Source: Eubacterium sp. CAG:180 (lineage in GTDB: Bacteria; Bacillota; Clostridia; Oscillospirales; Acutalibacteraceae). Taken from it: 24,667 bases of DNA. Both the position numbers and the translations under genes were made by a program. Positions 1-7,171 of the stretch are shown piece after piece. The DNA lies in the NCBI GenBank assembly GCA_000432435.1, contig HF993131.1:77702-102368 (forward strand). Direction: 5' to 3'. The stretch's first letter is position 1. Each line of letters starts with the position of its first letter. The notes beneath the pieces are model-generated. The model made no database searches. It saw only the letters and a program-made list of their open reading frames with translations, and was not told the origin of the DNA.

Positions 1-22
1 GAAGTCTGATTTTTACTGCCAT
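1..22 (-). CDS. rpsP: 30S ribosomal protein S16 (5' end only)
   Basis: Only the first seven codons are in the window. On the minus strand they read M-A-V-K-I-R-L, the usual beginning of bacterial ribosomal protein S16, a small-subunit protein needed for 30S assembly. A strong GGAGG ribosome site lies at 31-35, eight bases before the ATG at 20-22. The gene follows ffh by about 70 bases on the same strand, matching the ylxM-ffh-rpsP order known in Bacillus and many Clostridia. That context supports the call more than the seven residues do. The rest of the gene lies outside the window. Confidence 0.8.
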
Positions 23-90
23 TGTTTTTTCCTCCAAATATATAATTATTAAATTTATAAACTACACTTATAAAGTGCGATTAACAAAAG

Positions 91-1431
91 TTACATTCCG
101 TAATTGCCGAAATTTCCCATTTTACTGAAGCGACGACGTGCGGATTTTGAATTAAACTGTTTAAACAGCTTCTGCATATCGCGATACTGCTTCAAAAGCT
201 TATTGACATCCTCAACCTGCATACCGCAGCCTGCGGCAATTCTGCGCTTACGCGACGGATTTATAATATCGGGGTTGGAGCGTTCCTTATATGTCATCGA
301 AAAGATGATTGCCTGAACGCGGTCAAACTGACTCTCGTCTACGTCCATATCCTTTATCTTACTGCCGACGCCGGGGAGCATACCGAGCAAATCCTTCATA
401 GAGCCCATTTTTCTTATCTGCTGAAGCTGAGACAGAAGATCGTTTAAATCAAACTTGTTTTTTCTGAGTTTCTTTTCAAGCTCGGCGGCCTTCTTTTCGT
501 CAAGAGCCATTTCCGCCTTTTCGATAAGGGAGAGCATATCGCCCATACCGAGAATTCGCGAAGCCATACGGTCGGGGTGAAAATAGTCAAGCTCCGTGAG
601 CTTCTCTCCCATACCGACAAACTTTATAGGCTTACCGGTAACAGCTCTCGCGGAGAGCGCCGCGCCGCCTCTTGTATCACCGTCAAGTTTTGTAAGTACC
701 ATACCGTCGATGCCGAGCGCATCGTCAAATGCACTTGCCACCGTGACGGCGTCCTGACCGGTCATAGCGTCAACAACAAGAAGAATCTCGTGGGGATGAA
801 CCTCAGCCTTAATGTTTTTAAGCTCGTTCATCAGCGTTTCATCTATATGAAGACGGCCTGCCGTATCTATGAAAACGTAGTCATATCCCTTATCCTTGGC
901 GAGGGAAACTGCATCTTTCGCTATTTTAACCGGGTCGCCCTGACCCTCTTCGAACACGGTGACTCCGGCCTGCTCGCCGACTACCTGCAGCTGCTTTATG
1001 GCAGCCGGGCGGTACACGTCGCACGCAACAAGCAGCGGTCTGTGACCCTCGGTTTTAAGCTTCAATGCTATTTTAGCACAATGAGTTGTTTTACCGGAGC
1101 CCTGAAGGCCGCACATCATAATGATTGTGGGTCCGTGTGAAGCGTATGCGAGCTTTGAGTCGGTTCCGCCCATAAGCTCGGTCAATTCCTCATTGACTAT
1201 TTTTATAACCATTTGAGCCGGTGTAAGACTCTCTAAAACATGCGAGCCTATTGCGCGCTCGGTAACTTTATTTGTAAAATCCTTTGCGACCTTATAGTTA
1301 ACGTCCGCTTCAAGAAGAGCGAGGCGAACCTCACGCATAGCTTCTTTAACGTCGCTCTCGGTAAGGTTGCCTTTGCTGCGAAGCCTTTTGAAAGCGGCTT
1401 CAAGTCTGTCCGATAATCCTTCAAATGCCAT
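91..1431 (-). CDS. ffh: Signal recognition particle GTPase Ffh (SRP54)
   Basis: Ffh binds the SRP RNA and signal sequences of nascent membrane and secreted proteins and delivers ribosomes to the receptor FtsY at the membrane. The 446-residue protein has the full family layout. An N-domain helical bundle covers residues 1-90 with the ALLEADVN motif. The GTPase domain follows with P-loop GLQGSGKTT at 108-116, DTAGR at 189-193 and TKLD at 247-250. A methionine-rich M domain runs from about residue 300, with the RNA-binding NPSRKRRIA stretch in its last quarter and a basic tail. The ATG start is preceded by AGAGG. It lies 16 bases after ylxM and upstream of rpsP, so the three are probably one operon. 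Length and motifs are normal. Confidence 0.97.
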   Translation of the reverse strand: MAFEGLSDRLEAAFKRLRSKGNLTESDVKEAMREVRLALLEADVNYKVAKDFTNKVTERAIGSHVLESLTPAQMVIKIVNEELTELMGGTDSKLAYASHGPTIIMMCGLQGSGKTTHCAKIALKLKTEGHRPLLVACDVYRPAAIKQLQVVGEQAGVTVFEEGQGDPVKIAKDAVSLAKDKGYDYVFIDTAGRLHIDETLMNELKNIKAEVHPHEILLVVDAMTGQDAVTVASAFDDALGIDGMVLTKLDGDTRGGAALSARAVTGKPIKFVGMGEKLTELDYFHPDRMASRILGMGDMLSLIEKAEMALDEKKAAELEKKLRKNKFDLNDLLSQLQQIRKMGSMKDLLGMLPGVGSKIKDMDVDESQFDRVQAIIFSMTYKERSNPDIINPSRKRRIAAGCGMQVEDVNKLLKQYRDMQKLFKQFNSKSARRRFSKMGNFGNYGM

Positions 1432-1447
1432 AAACTTACCTCTGTAA

Positions 1448-1810
1448 TTACTCTATGATAGACAAAGCAAGAGATTTTATCTTTACCGTAGTGTCGTTTA
1501 TCTCTCGAGAAAGCCCGTGATTTAAATTATAATCGCTGATTTCCTCGGCACAGTTTATAATATCGCCAAGAGTGGTTTTTATGCCATTCCATTTTCTTAC
1601 GAATCCGAGTCTCGACTCCATCTCGTAGAGCTGCCCCTCGGCACGTTTTATCGCATCGCGCACACCCTGACGGGTTATGCCCTCGTTCTCGGCAATTTCG
1701 GCAAGAGAAAGGTCGTCGTTATAATAAAGATTGATAAAATCACGCTGTTTCGCAGTAAGCATATCACCGTAGAAATCAAGCAAAATCGTTATTTCAACAT
1801 TATTTGCCAA
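1448..1810 (-). CDS. ylxM: YlxM/p13-family helix-turn-helix SRP accessory protein
   Basis: Small sigma-70 region-4-like helix-turn-helix protein of the YlxM family, usually encoded just before ffh and linked to SRP function. Residues 10-60 carry the family pattern (LTAKQRDFINLYYNDDLSLAEIA and the following ITRQGVRDAIKRAE helix). The reading frame opens with GTG at 1819, but that codon overlaps the AAGGAG ribosome site (1819-1824). The TTG at 1808-1810 sits eight bases after it and gives 120 residues starting ANNVEIT, which fits the family N-terminus better, so I chose it. The C-terminal 40 residues after the HTH look less conserved. It lies 16 bases before ffh on the same strand. Confidence 0.88.
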   Translation of the reverse strand: MANNVEITILLDFYGDMLTAKQRDFINLYYNDDLSLAEIAENEGITRQGVRDAIKRAEGQLYEMESRLGFVRKWNGIKTTLGDIINCAEEISDYNLNHGLSREINDTTVKIKSLALSIIE

Positions 1811-1824
1811 AACTACCACTCCTT

Positions 1825-1864
1825 AAAGAAAAAGTCCCTGTAAAGCCAGCGACTTTACAAGGAC
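1825..1864 (-). terminator. Hairpin with U-tract between the ylxM promoter and its ribosome site
   Basis: A 12-bp stem (1834-1845 with 1853-1864, one G-U pair) closes a 7-base loop. Read on the minus strand it is followed by TTTTTCTTT and then directly by the ylxM ribosome site. The shape is that of an intrinsic terminator for the upstream dockerin gene, or of a leader attenuator for ylxM-ffh-rpsP. Confidence 0.75.
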
Positions 1865-1866
1865 AT

Positions 1867-1895
1867 ATTATACTAAATTATATTGTAATTGTCAA
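1867..1895 (-). promoter_or_regulatory. Consensus sigma-A promoter for ylxM-ffh-rpsP
   Basis: On the minus strand TTGACA (1890-1895) and TATAAT (1867-1872) are separated by exactly 17 bases, a perfect vegetative promoter. The -35 box lies nine bases after the dockerin gene's stop codon. The predicted transcription start (about 1858-1862) falls inside the 5' arm of the hairpin at 1834-1864. Confidence 0.88.
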
Positions 1896-1903
1896 GAAAA
1901 AGT

Positions 1904-2458
1904 TTAGTTCTTCTTGGTTGTTCCGCCGCCCCAGTCAATAACGGCGTTCTTTGAGGGGTCCCAGTTGGAATCGGCGGTTGTGGGCGTTGTGGCGGGTACG
2001 GTGGGCTTGGTTACGGGCTCAGAGGGTTTTGTAGCCGGCCGGGTGGGCTCGGTTACAGGCTCCGTGGGCTTCGTAGTATTTTCTGTTGTCGGCTTCGTGG
2101 TATTTTCCGTTGTCGGCTTCGTTGTTTCTTCGGTTGTCGGCTCGGATACGGACGAAGTCTCTTTTGCCGTAGTCTCGGCATCGGAAACCTTAAGCCCTGC
2201 CGCTATACGCAAAATGTATACGGCGTCGCACGAATCAATTTTACCGTCACCGTTTAAATCGGCTCTTTTGATTTCGTCATTTGAGAGGCTCAAAAGTCCG
2301 GCATCACATTTCATAACAAGCATGGCATCTGCCGAATCGACTTTACCGTCGCCGTTTACGTCTCCGCGGTTTTTACCGTCGCCGACAGCAAAAGCCATTA
2401 CCGCCGCAACCGACAGCACAATTACGGCCGCTGACAGAATACTGAATAGTTTTTTCAT
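1904..2458 (-). CDS. Secreted dockerin type I protein with Thr/Pro-rich linker
   Basis: A 184-residue protein with a Sec signal peptide (residues 1-24: KK, then a hydrophobic run ending in AFA). A complete type I dockerin follows, made of two calcium-loop repeats, DVNGDGKVDSAD at 33-44 and DLNGDGKIDSCD at 67-78, each followed by a helix. Dockerins bind cohesin modules on scaffoldins or the cell surface. Residues about 95-165 are a Thr/Pro/Glu repeat linker, and the short tail contains AVIDW. No catalytic module is present. I chose the ATG at 2456-2458, preceded by AAAGGAT, over an upstream in-frame start at 2488, because only the former places the signal peptide at the N-terminus. It lies 14 bases after the lipoprotein gene and is probably co-transcribed. 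The partner is unknown. Confidence 0.85.
   Translation of the reverse strand: MKKLFSILSAAVIVLSVAAVMAFAVGDGKNRGDVNGDGKVDSADAMLVMKCDAGLLSLSNDEIKRADLNGDGKIDSCDAVYILRIAAGLKVSDAETTAKETSSVSEPTTEETTKPTTENTTKPTTENTTKPTEPVTEPTRPATKPSEPVTKPTVPATTPTTADSNWDPSKNAVIDWGGGTTKKN
2067..2138 (-). repeat. Three 24-base tandem units in the linker of the dockerin gene
   Basis: Three adjacent 24-base units (2067-2090, 2091-2114, 2115-2138) encode TTKPTTEN-like octapeptides. The first two differ at only about two bases; the third is more diverged. Near-identical units suggest recent slippage expansion of the linker. Confidence 0.8.
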
Positions 2459-2472
2459 TTTAGATCCTTTTA

Positions 2473-2877
2473 TTATCGAGCACTCCAATCAATAACAGCC
2501 GCATGGCTCTCATCCACAGGATCACCTGTTCCTATTTTTACGGTACCGCTTTCGCCTTTAGTGGGAGCATCATTCGGCTTTTGGGGCTCATCCTTGCCGT
2601 TCGGCTCGGTCTCGGCAGCCTGCTCAGAGGTCTTGGTTATAAGGTCTTCGTAGAACTCAACAGAACCGTCCTTGCCGGTGGTTACGGGAATAAGCTCTCC
2701 GTTTATGTTTGTTACGAATTTTTCGCCCGATTCATCGGTTGTGTATTCAATGGACGTTGTTTCGGAGGGAGCGGCTGTAGTATCGTCCTTTTCCCAGCTT
2801 CTCTTTTTTCCGCAGGAAATAAACACCACAGAAATCATAAGTATCAAAAGTGCGACAGCAATAATTTTTTTATTCAT
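2473..2877 (-). CDS. Small putative lipoprotein with C-terminal AVIDW motif
   Basis: A 134-residue protein I do not recognise as a named family. It starts MNKK, has a hydrophobic segment (residues 5-20) and a lipobox-like FISC with Cys22, so it is probably lipid-anchored outside the membrane. The rest is acidic, Thr/Glu/Pro-rich and low in complexity, with a short segment resembling a repeat-type turn (NINGELIPVTTGKDGS). It ends AAVIDWSAR, closely matching the tail of the next gene. The ATG is preceded by AAAGGAG. The dockerin gene begins 14 bases downstream. No enzyme motif is visible and the function is unknown. Confidence 0.72.
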   Translation of the reverse strand: MNKKIIAVALLILMISVVFISCGKKRSWEKDDTTAAPSETTSIEYTTDESGEKFVTNINGELIPVTTGKDGSVEFYEDLITKTSEQAAETEPNGKDEPQKPNDAPTKGESGTVKIGTGDPVDESHAAVIDWSAR

Positions 2878-2908
2878 ATTTTTCTCCTTTACGGCTTTTG
2901 CTGAAATT

Positions 2909-2937
2909 ATTTTAGCACAATCGTCATTTCAATGCAA
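2909..2937 (-). promoter_or_regulatory. Probable promoter for the lipoprotein-dockerin pair
   Basis: Minus-strand TTGCAT (2932-2937), a 17-base spacer and TAAAAT (2909-2914) with an extended TGC. The -35 box is weak. It lies about 30 bases before the lipoprotein ATG, between the mutS2 stop and that gene. I see no terminator for mutS2 here, so some read-through is possible. Confidence 0.55.
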
Positions 2938-2973
2938 CACACCGTAATAATCTTACAAATATATATGACGAAA

Positions 2974-5349
2974 TCACTTTAATTCGGCTATCGTAACGCC
3001 CTCTTCACCCTCGCCGTATACACCCGTTCTGTACGATTTTATGTTCGGATGGTCTTTTAAGTGCTGCTGTATGGCTCTTCTGAGCGTGCCTGTTCCCTTA
3101 CCGTGAATTATTGTAAGCTCATTAAGACCGGAGCGAAGCACTCCGTCAATAAACATATCAAGGTCGGCTATTGCCTCCTCAACCGATTCACCGCGCAAAT
3201 CCACGCTTGACTTACCGCTCGGCAAGGACTTTTCCTTTACGGAACGGTAAAGGCTCTGCTTCTTTGGCTTTTTCTTCGGAGCCAAAAGACGAAGCTCCGA
3301 TGCCTTGACCTTCATCTTCATAACGCCTGCTTTTACCTCGGCGTTACCGTTTTTATCAAGCGATACGACCTCGGCCTCGGTGCCGAGCGTTTTAACAAAT
3401 ACATTATCACCCGTCTTTAACGGTCTCGGCAAAACGTAATCGTCGTCATCGCCGTCAAAGTCGTTTTTCTCGTATGTCATATCATCTATGGTGTTGAGAT
3501 GCTGCTTTAACGCCGCCTTTGCCTTGCGTGCCATCTCTGAAGCGTTTTTCTCATTCGACTGCTCGCGCTTCAGGCGGTCAAGCTCCATCATAAGAGACGC
3601 TGCGGCACGCTTTGCGTTTTCAAGTATGCGTTTCGCCTCGTTTTGAGCCATAAGTATTTGCGTTTCGCCCTTTTGCTTTGCAAGTGACAGCTCGTTTTCC
3701 GCCTTTTTCTTTATCTCGTCTATCTCGTTTTGCATTTCGGCGGTCTTTTCTTTTTCCTTTTCCATTTCGAGGCGTGTTTTTTGGAGCGTATCAACAACAT
3801 CCTCAAATCTGGTATTTTCCTCCGAGATAAGCTTTGCCGCCTCATCTATGACCTCTTTTGACAAGCCGAGCTTTTGAGATATCGCAAATGCGTTGGAACG
3901 ACCGGGTATACCCGTTATCAGCTTATATGTAGGCTTCAAGGTATCGACAGAAAACTCGCAGGATGCGTTTTCGACTCTGTTCGTGCGAAGCGCATATTCC
4001 TTAAGTTCGGAATAATGGGTTGTCGCCGCTATTTTGGCACCCTTACGGCGGAGATCCTCAAGCACCGCAACAGCCAAAGCTGCGCCCTCTACGGGATCGG
4101 TTCCCGCTCCGAGCTCATCGATTAAAACGAGAGAGCTTTCATCAACGTTATTGCTTATATTTACGATCGTCGTCATATGTGCCGAAAAAGTGGAGAGCGA
4201 CTGCTCAATACTCTGCTCTTCGCCGATGTCGGCAAACACGTTTTTAAATACGGCTATACTGCTGTTTTCGTTTGCCGGTATAAAAAGACCGCACTCCGCC
4301 ATAAGAGTTAAAAGTCCTATTGTTTTTATAGAGACGGTTTTACCGCCGGTATTGGGGCCTGTTATGACAAGAGAATCATATTTGTCGCCGAGCGACACGT
4401 CTATGGGCACGGCTTTTTTTGGGTCAAGTAACGGATGACGAGCTTTTTTAAGTTCGATAACACCGCGCGAATTTATAATCGGCATTGTAGCCTTCATCTT
4501 ATAGGCAAGCTGAGCCTTTGAGAAAATCAGGTTAAGCTCCGCCGCCGATTCGCAGCTTATTTTTATTGTATCGGCAAAGCTCCCTGCCTCCTCTGACAGT
4601 TCCGAAAGAATTCTTTCTATTTCATCGCGTTCACGGCTTTCAAGCACCTTTATACGGTTATTTGCCTCTATTACAGCCGCCGGTTCAATAAATACCGTGG
4701 CACCGCTTCCGGATGTATCATGAACCATACCCGAGACCTCGCTTCGGTGCTCGGCCTTTACGGGAACGACAAATCGGCCGTTTCGCTGTGTGATTATAGC
4801 GTCCTGCAAGCTTGATTTGTATTTCGGAGAGCGTATCATACCGTCAAGCTTGTCGCGTATTTTGGACTCCTCAAGTCTTTTGTGCCTGCGTATATCTTTA
4901 AGCGCAGGTGAAGCATTGTCCGACATTTCGGTATCGGACAAAACAGCATTGTTTATTTTATCCTCAAGATATTTATTTGTGTAGAGCGAATTAAAAAGGT
5001 CGTCTATCGCGGTATCCATACCGGCACTTTTTGAGCGCCACTCGGTTATACCGCGTATCACGCGCAAATCGCAGGAAATATCCAAAAGTTCACGCATGGA
5101 CAGCGTGCCGCCGGACGACGCACGGCTCAGCTGATTGTTAACATTTATAAGGCCTCCGAACGAGGGCGCGCCGAATTTTGCTATGAGTATATGAGCAGCT
5201 TCCGTTTCGGAAAGGCGTTTTTGCACCTCAAAAAAATCGCCGCTCGGCTGCAGCGACAACGCCGCAAGCCTTGCCTCCTCGCAGGAGGTCATTTCCGAAA
5301 GAGTTAAAAGTATTTTCGGAAGCTCAAGTGAAATGTGGTATTTATTCAT
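2974..5349 (-). CDS. mutS2: MutS2 ATPase/Smr nuclease
   Basis: MutS2 is a MutS paralogue without the mismatch-recognition domain. In Bacillus it senses collided ribosomes and helps split them for rescue; elsewhere it was first described as suppressing recombination. The 791-residue length is typical. Visible parts are the helical core (residues 1-300), P-loop GPNTGGKT at 331-338, Walker B with LVLIDELGAGTDP around D411, a long charged coiled-coil clamp at about 515-620, a KOW-like basic region near 640-700 (TGDNVFVKTLGTEAEVVSL), and a C-terminal Smr domain at about 716-791 with VDLRG and HGKGTG. The nuclease motifs look intact. It starts two bases after recO with AAAGGAC as ribosome site and ends the cluster. 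Confidence 0.96.
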   Translation of the reverse strand: MNKYHISLELPKILLTLSEMTSCEEARLAALSLQPSGDFFEVQKRLSETEAAHILIAKFGAPSFGGLINVNNQLSRASSGGTLSMRELLDISCDLRVIRGITEWRSKSAGMDTAIDDLFNSLYTNKYLEDKINNAVLSDTEMSDNASPALKDIRRHKRLEESKIRDKLDGMIRSPKYKSSLQDAIITQRNGRFVVPVKAEHRSEVSGMVHDTSGSGATVFIEPAAVIEANNRIKVLESRERDEIERILSELSEEAGSFADTIKISCESAAELNLIFSKAQLAYKMKATMPIINSRGVIELKKARHPLLDPKKAVPIDVSLGDKYDSLVITGPNTGGKTVSIKTIGLLTLMAECGLFIPANENSSIAVFKNVFADIGEEQSIEQSLSTFSAHMTTIVNISNNVDESSLVLIDELGAGTDPVEGAALAVAVLEDLRRKGAKIAATTHYSELKEYALRTNRVENASCEFSVDTLKPTYKLITGIPGRSNAFAISQKLGLSKEVIDEAAKLISEENTRFEDVVDTLQKTRLEMEKEKEKTAEMQNEIDEIKKKAENELSLAKQKGETQILMAQNEAKRILENAKRAAASLMMELDRLKREQSNEKNASEMARKAKAALKQHLNTIDDMTYEKNDFDGDDDDYVLPRPLKTGDNVFVKTLGTEAEVVSLDKNGNAEVKAGVMKMKVKASELRLLAPKKKPKKQSLYRSVKEKSLPSGKSSVDLRGESVEEAIADLDMFIDGVLRSGLNELTIIHGKGTGTLRRAIQQHLKDHPNIKSYRTGVYGEGEEGVTIAELK

Positions 5350-5351
5350 AA

Positions 5352-6092
5352 TTAGTCCTTTACAGAATAATAAAAATCAAGTGTTTTAAACGGTCTGTCC
5401 GTCTTTGAGGCAAGGTATTTCTCGGTGATGTAGCTGAGGTCCTCGCTCGCTTCAGGCGACAGCTTAAAATTGTATAATATATCTATTTTGGCAAAAACTA
5501 TATGGCGCATTGCGCTGACAACGCCTATCTCAAGAGGGAAAAGAGCGTTCTCGTCGGCACAGTTATCGCAGTAAAGCAAGCCTCTTTCCATATCAAAATA
5601 CATTATCGGCGTCTCAAATGCTCCGCACCTTTCGCAGGCGATAAGGTTCGGCATATAGCCGGCAAGAGAAACAAGTCTTAATTCGGTTATTGCCTTTAAC
5701 AAAAGCGGAGGCCTTTTTCCGTTTGCCAAAAAATACAGCGAATTGAGCACCACGCGCAAAAAGTCCGTCGCATCGTCCTCCTTAGGCGACAGCTCAAAGG
5801 CTATATCGCAAAAATACTGTGCAAGCGACAGCTTTTCTATATCGTTTCGCAAGCCGAAAAAGCTCTCTATGCTCTCGGCCTCTTCTATTATGTAGCTGTC
5901 CTTAGTTTTGTAAAGCGACAGTTTGGAATAGCACAAAAGCCCCGTTGCCGACTGCTTTTTGCTGTTTAACTTTTTGGCACCCCTGACAAATGCGCGTAAC
6001 ACTCCGAGGCTGTCAGTCAGCACCGTTACAAGCTTATCGTTCTCGCCTATATTCTGTTCTTTTAAGATAAGCCCCTTTACATTCACACCCAT
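5352..6092 (-). CDS. recO: DNA repair protein RecO
   Basis: RecO anneals single strands and, with RecR, loads RecA at gaps. From the chosen ATG the protein is 246 residues: an N-terminal OB fold beginning GVNVKGLILKEQNIGENDKLV (family pattern KG-x-VL-x(4)-GE-x-D), a helical middle, and a zinc site of two CxxC pairs (CERC and CDNC) near residues 150-180. The frame extends upstream to 6179, but the added residues do not resemble RecO. The ATG at 6090-6092 has AAAAGGG eight bases upstream. It follows era, with a small yqzL-like gene overlapping its start, and is two bases from mutS2. Confidence 0.93.
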   Translation of the reverse strand: MGVNVKGLILKEQNIGENDKLVTVLTDSLGVLRAFVRGAKKLNSKKQSATGLLCYSKLSLYKTKDSYIIEEAESIESFFGLRNDIEKLSLAQYFCDIAFELSPKEDDATDFLRVVLNSLYFLANGKRPPLLLKAITELRLVSLAGYMPNLIACERCGAFETPIMYFDMERGLLYCDNCADENALFPLEIGVVSAMRHIVFAKIDILYNFKLSPEASEDLSYITEKYLASKTDRPFKTLDFYYSVKD

Positions 6093-6216
6093 CGCTTTTG
6101 CCCTTTTCGGCTGAACAACCGACGCTGTTTTGCTCTCGGCGGTATATAAGATAGTCCTCGATTTTACCGCTTTTCGCAAACAAATTCCAATAAATCTCGT
6201 TATAGATAAAAAACAC
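6034..6216 (-). CDS. yqzL: YqzL-like small protein, start uncertain, overlapping recO
   Basis: Between era and recO a minus-strand frame encodes the segment IYWNLFAKSGKIEDYLIYRRE, which fits the short YqzL family (pattern W-x-LF-x-x-TG-x-I-x-x-YL-x-Y). In Bacillus yqzL lies at exactly this place. There is no ATG. I give the GTG at 6214-6216 (60 residues), although its GAGGG ribosome-like site is only two bases away. An ATC at 6205-6207, or a TTG overlapping the era stop (up to 6285), are alternatives. The frame runs 59 bases into recO, and residues after RREQ look non-native, so the normal stop may have been lost. Function unknown. The family match is from memory. Confidence 0.6.
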   Translation of the reverse strand: MFFIYNEIYWNLFAKSGKIEDYLIYRREQNSVGCSAEKGKSDGCECKGAYLKRTEYRRER

Positions 6217-6271
6217 CGCCCTCGGAAAACTTATATATTTAAATTCTCCGTGTGCGGCGGTATTATGTCTG

Positions 6272-7171
6272 TCAATCAAGACCAAAATTGTGTATAAGTC
6301 CCTCTCTGTTACGCCAGTCCTCTTTAACCTTGACCCAGCATCTGAGATTGACCTTTATGCCGAAGAATTTTTCCATATCTTCACGGGCAAAGGTCGATAT
6401 TTTTTTCAACATGCTTCCGCCCTTGCCTATAATTATTCCCTTGTGGGACTCGCGCTCACAGTAAATAGTGGCTTCTACGTCCATAATATCGCTCGTATCA
6501 CGCTCGCGCATAAGCTCAATGGAAACCGCAACACCGTGAGGTATCTCCTTATCAAGCAGGCGGAGCATTTTTTCGCGTATCATCTCAGCTGCAAGCACTC
6601 TTTCGGGCTGATCGGTCAACGTGTCATCCGGGAAAAAGTGCGGACTGTTTTCGGCGTGCTTTTTAAGCTCCGAGAGCAAAGCCTCTATACCCTCGCCCGT
6701 TTTTGCGCTGACGGGAACGATCGCTTCAAAATCATACTGCTCCGAAAGAGCGGCAATTTTAGAGATAAGCTCTTCCTTACGGCTTATCATATCTATTTTA
6801 TTAAGAGCTGTTATAACAGGCATTTTTGCCGAGCGAAATTTATTTATAAGCTCCTTTTCCGCGGCGTTAAGCTCTTTATCCGTCGCATCGACGACAAACA
6901 AGCACTCTTCAACGCCCGAAATACTGTCGTTTACCGCCTCAACCATATATTCGCCGAGCTTGTCCTTAGGTTTAAAAAATCCCGGAGTGTCGGTAAAAAC
7001 AAGCTGCACATTATCATCGGTAGTCAAAACGCCCATAATTTTTGTACGGGTGGTCTGAGGTTTACCGGATACTATGGCTATTTTACTGCCTATAAGTCGG
7101 TTGAGTATCGAAGATTTGCCGACGTTTGCCTTGCCGACTATGGCTGCAAAAGCTGATTTTGATTCGTTCAT
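6272..7171 (-). CDS. era: GTPase Era
   Basis: Era binds the 3' end of 16S rRNA and acts in 30S maturation. The 299-residue protein has a GTPase domain with P-loop GKANVGKS at 13-20 (commonly GRPNVGKS), PQTTR switch I, DTPGF from residue 61, NKID at 124-127 and the SAKTGEG loop. A type II KH domain follows, with GIIIGKGGSMLKKI in the C-terminal quarter. Length and architecture are standard. Its start overlaps the end of dgkA by four bases, so translation is probably coupled. YbeY, another 16S maturation factor, is encoded two genes upstream. Confidence 0.97.
   Translation of the reverse strand: MNESKSAFAAIVGKANVGKSSILNRLIGSKIAIVSGKPQTTRTKIMGVLTTDDNVQLVFTDTPGFFKPKDKLGEYMVEAVNDSISGVEECLFVVDATDKELNAAEKELINKFRSAKMPVITALNKIDMISRKEELISKIAALSEQYDFEAIVPVSAKTGEGIEALLSELKKHAENSPHFFPDDTLTDQPERVLAAEMIREKMLRLLDKEIPHGVAVSIELMRERDTSDIMDVEATIYCERESHKGIIIGKGGSMLKKISTFAREDMEKFFGIKVNLRCWVKVKEDWRNREGLIHNFGLD

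Noticed and set aside
55..75. AT-only inverted repeat between ffh and rpsP
   Set aside because: It is a 7-bp AT stem with no U-tract, likely chance in an AT-rich spacer.
577..1140. 187-codon plus-strand open frame across ffh
   Set aside because: It lies entirely opposite the conserved ffh GTPase domain and has no ribosome site or family likeness.
1448..1819. GTG start for ylxM at 1817-1819
   Set aside because: The codon overlaps the AAGGAG ribosome site; the TTG at 1808-1810 has proper spacing and fits the family N-terminus.
1914..2495. 193-codon plus-strand frame over the dockerin gene
   Set aside because: The valine/glycine-rich sequence is the complement of the Thr/Pro repeat linker, not a separate protein.
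6093..6179. 29-codon N-terminal extension of recO
   Set aside because: The residues do not resemble RecO and overlap the yqzL-like frame; the ATG at 6092 has its own ribosome site.
6290..7156. 288-codon plus-strand frame covering almost all of era
   Set aside because: It is antisense to a fully conserved gene, with no recognisable motifs; the length comes from the codon pattern of era.
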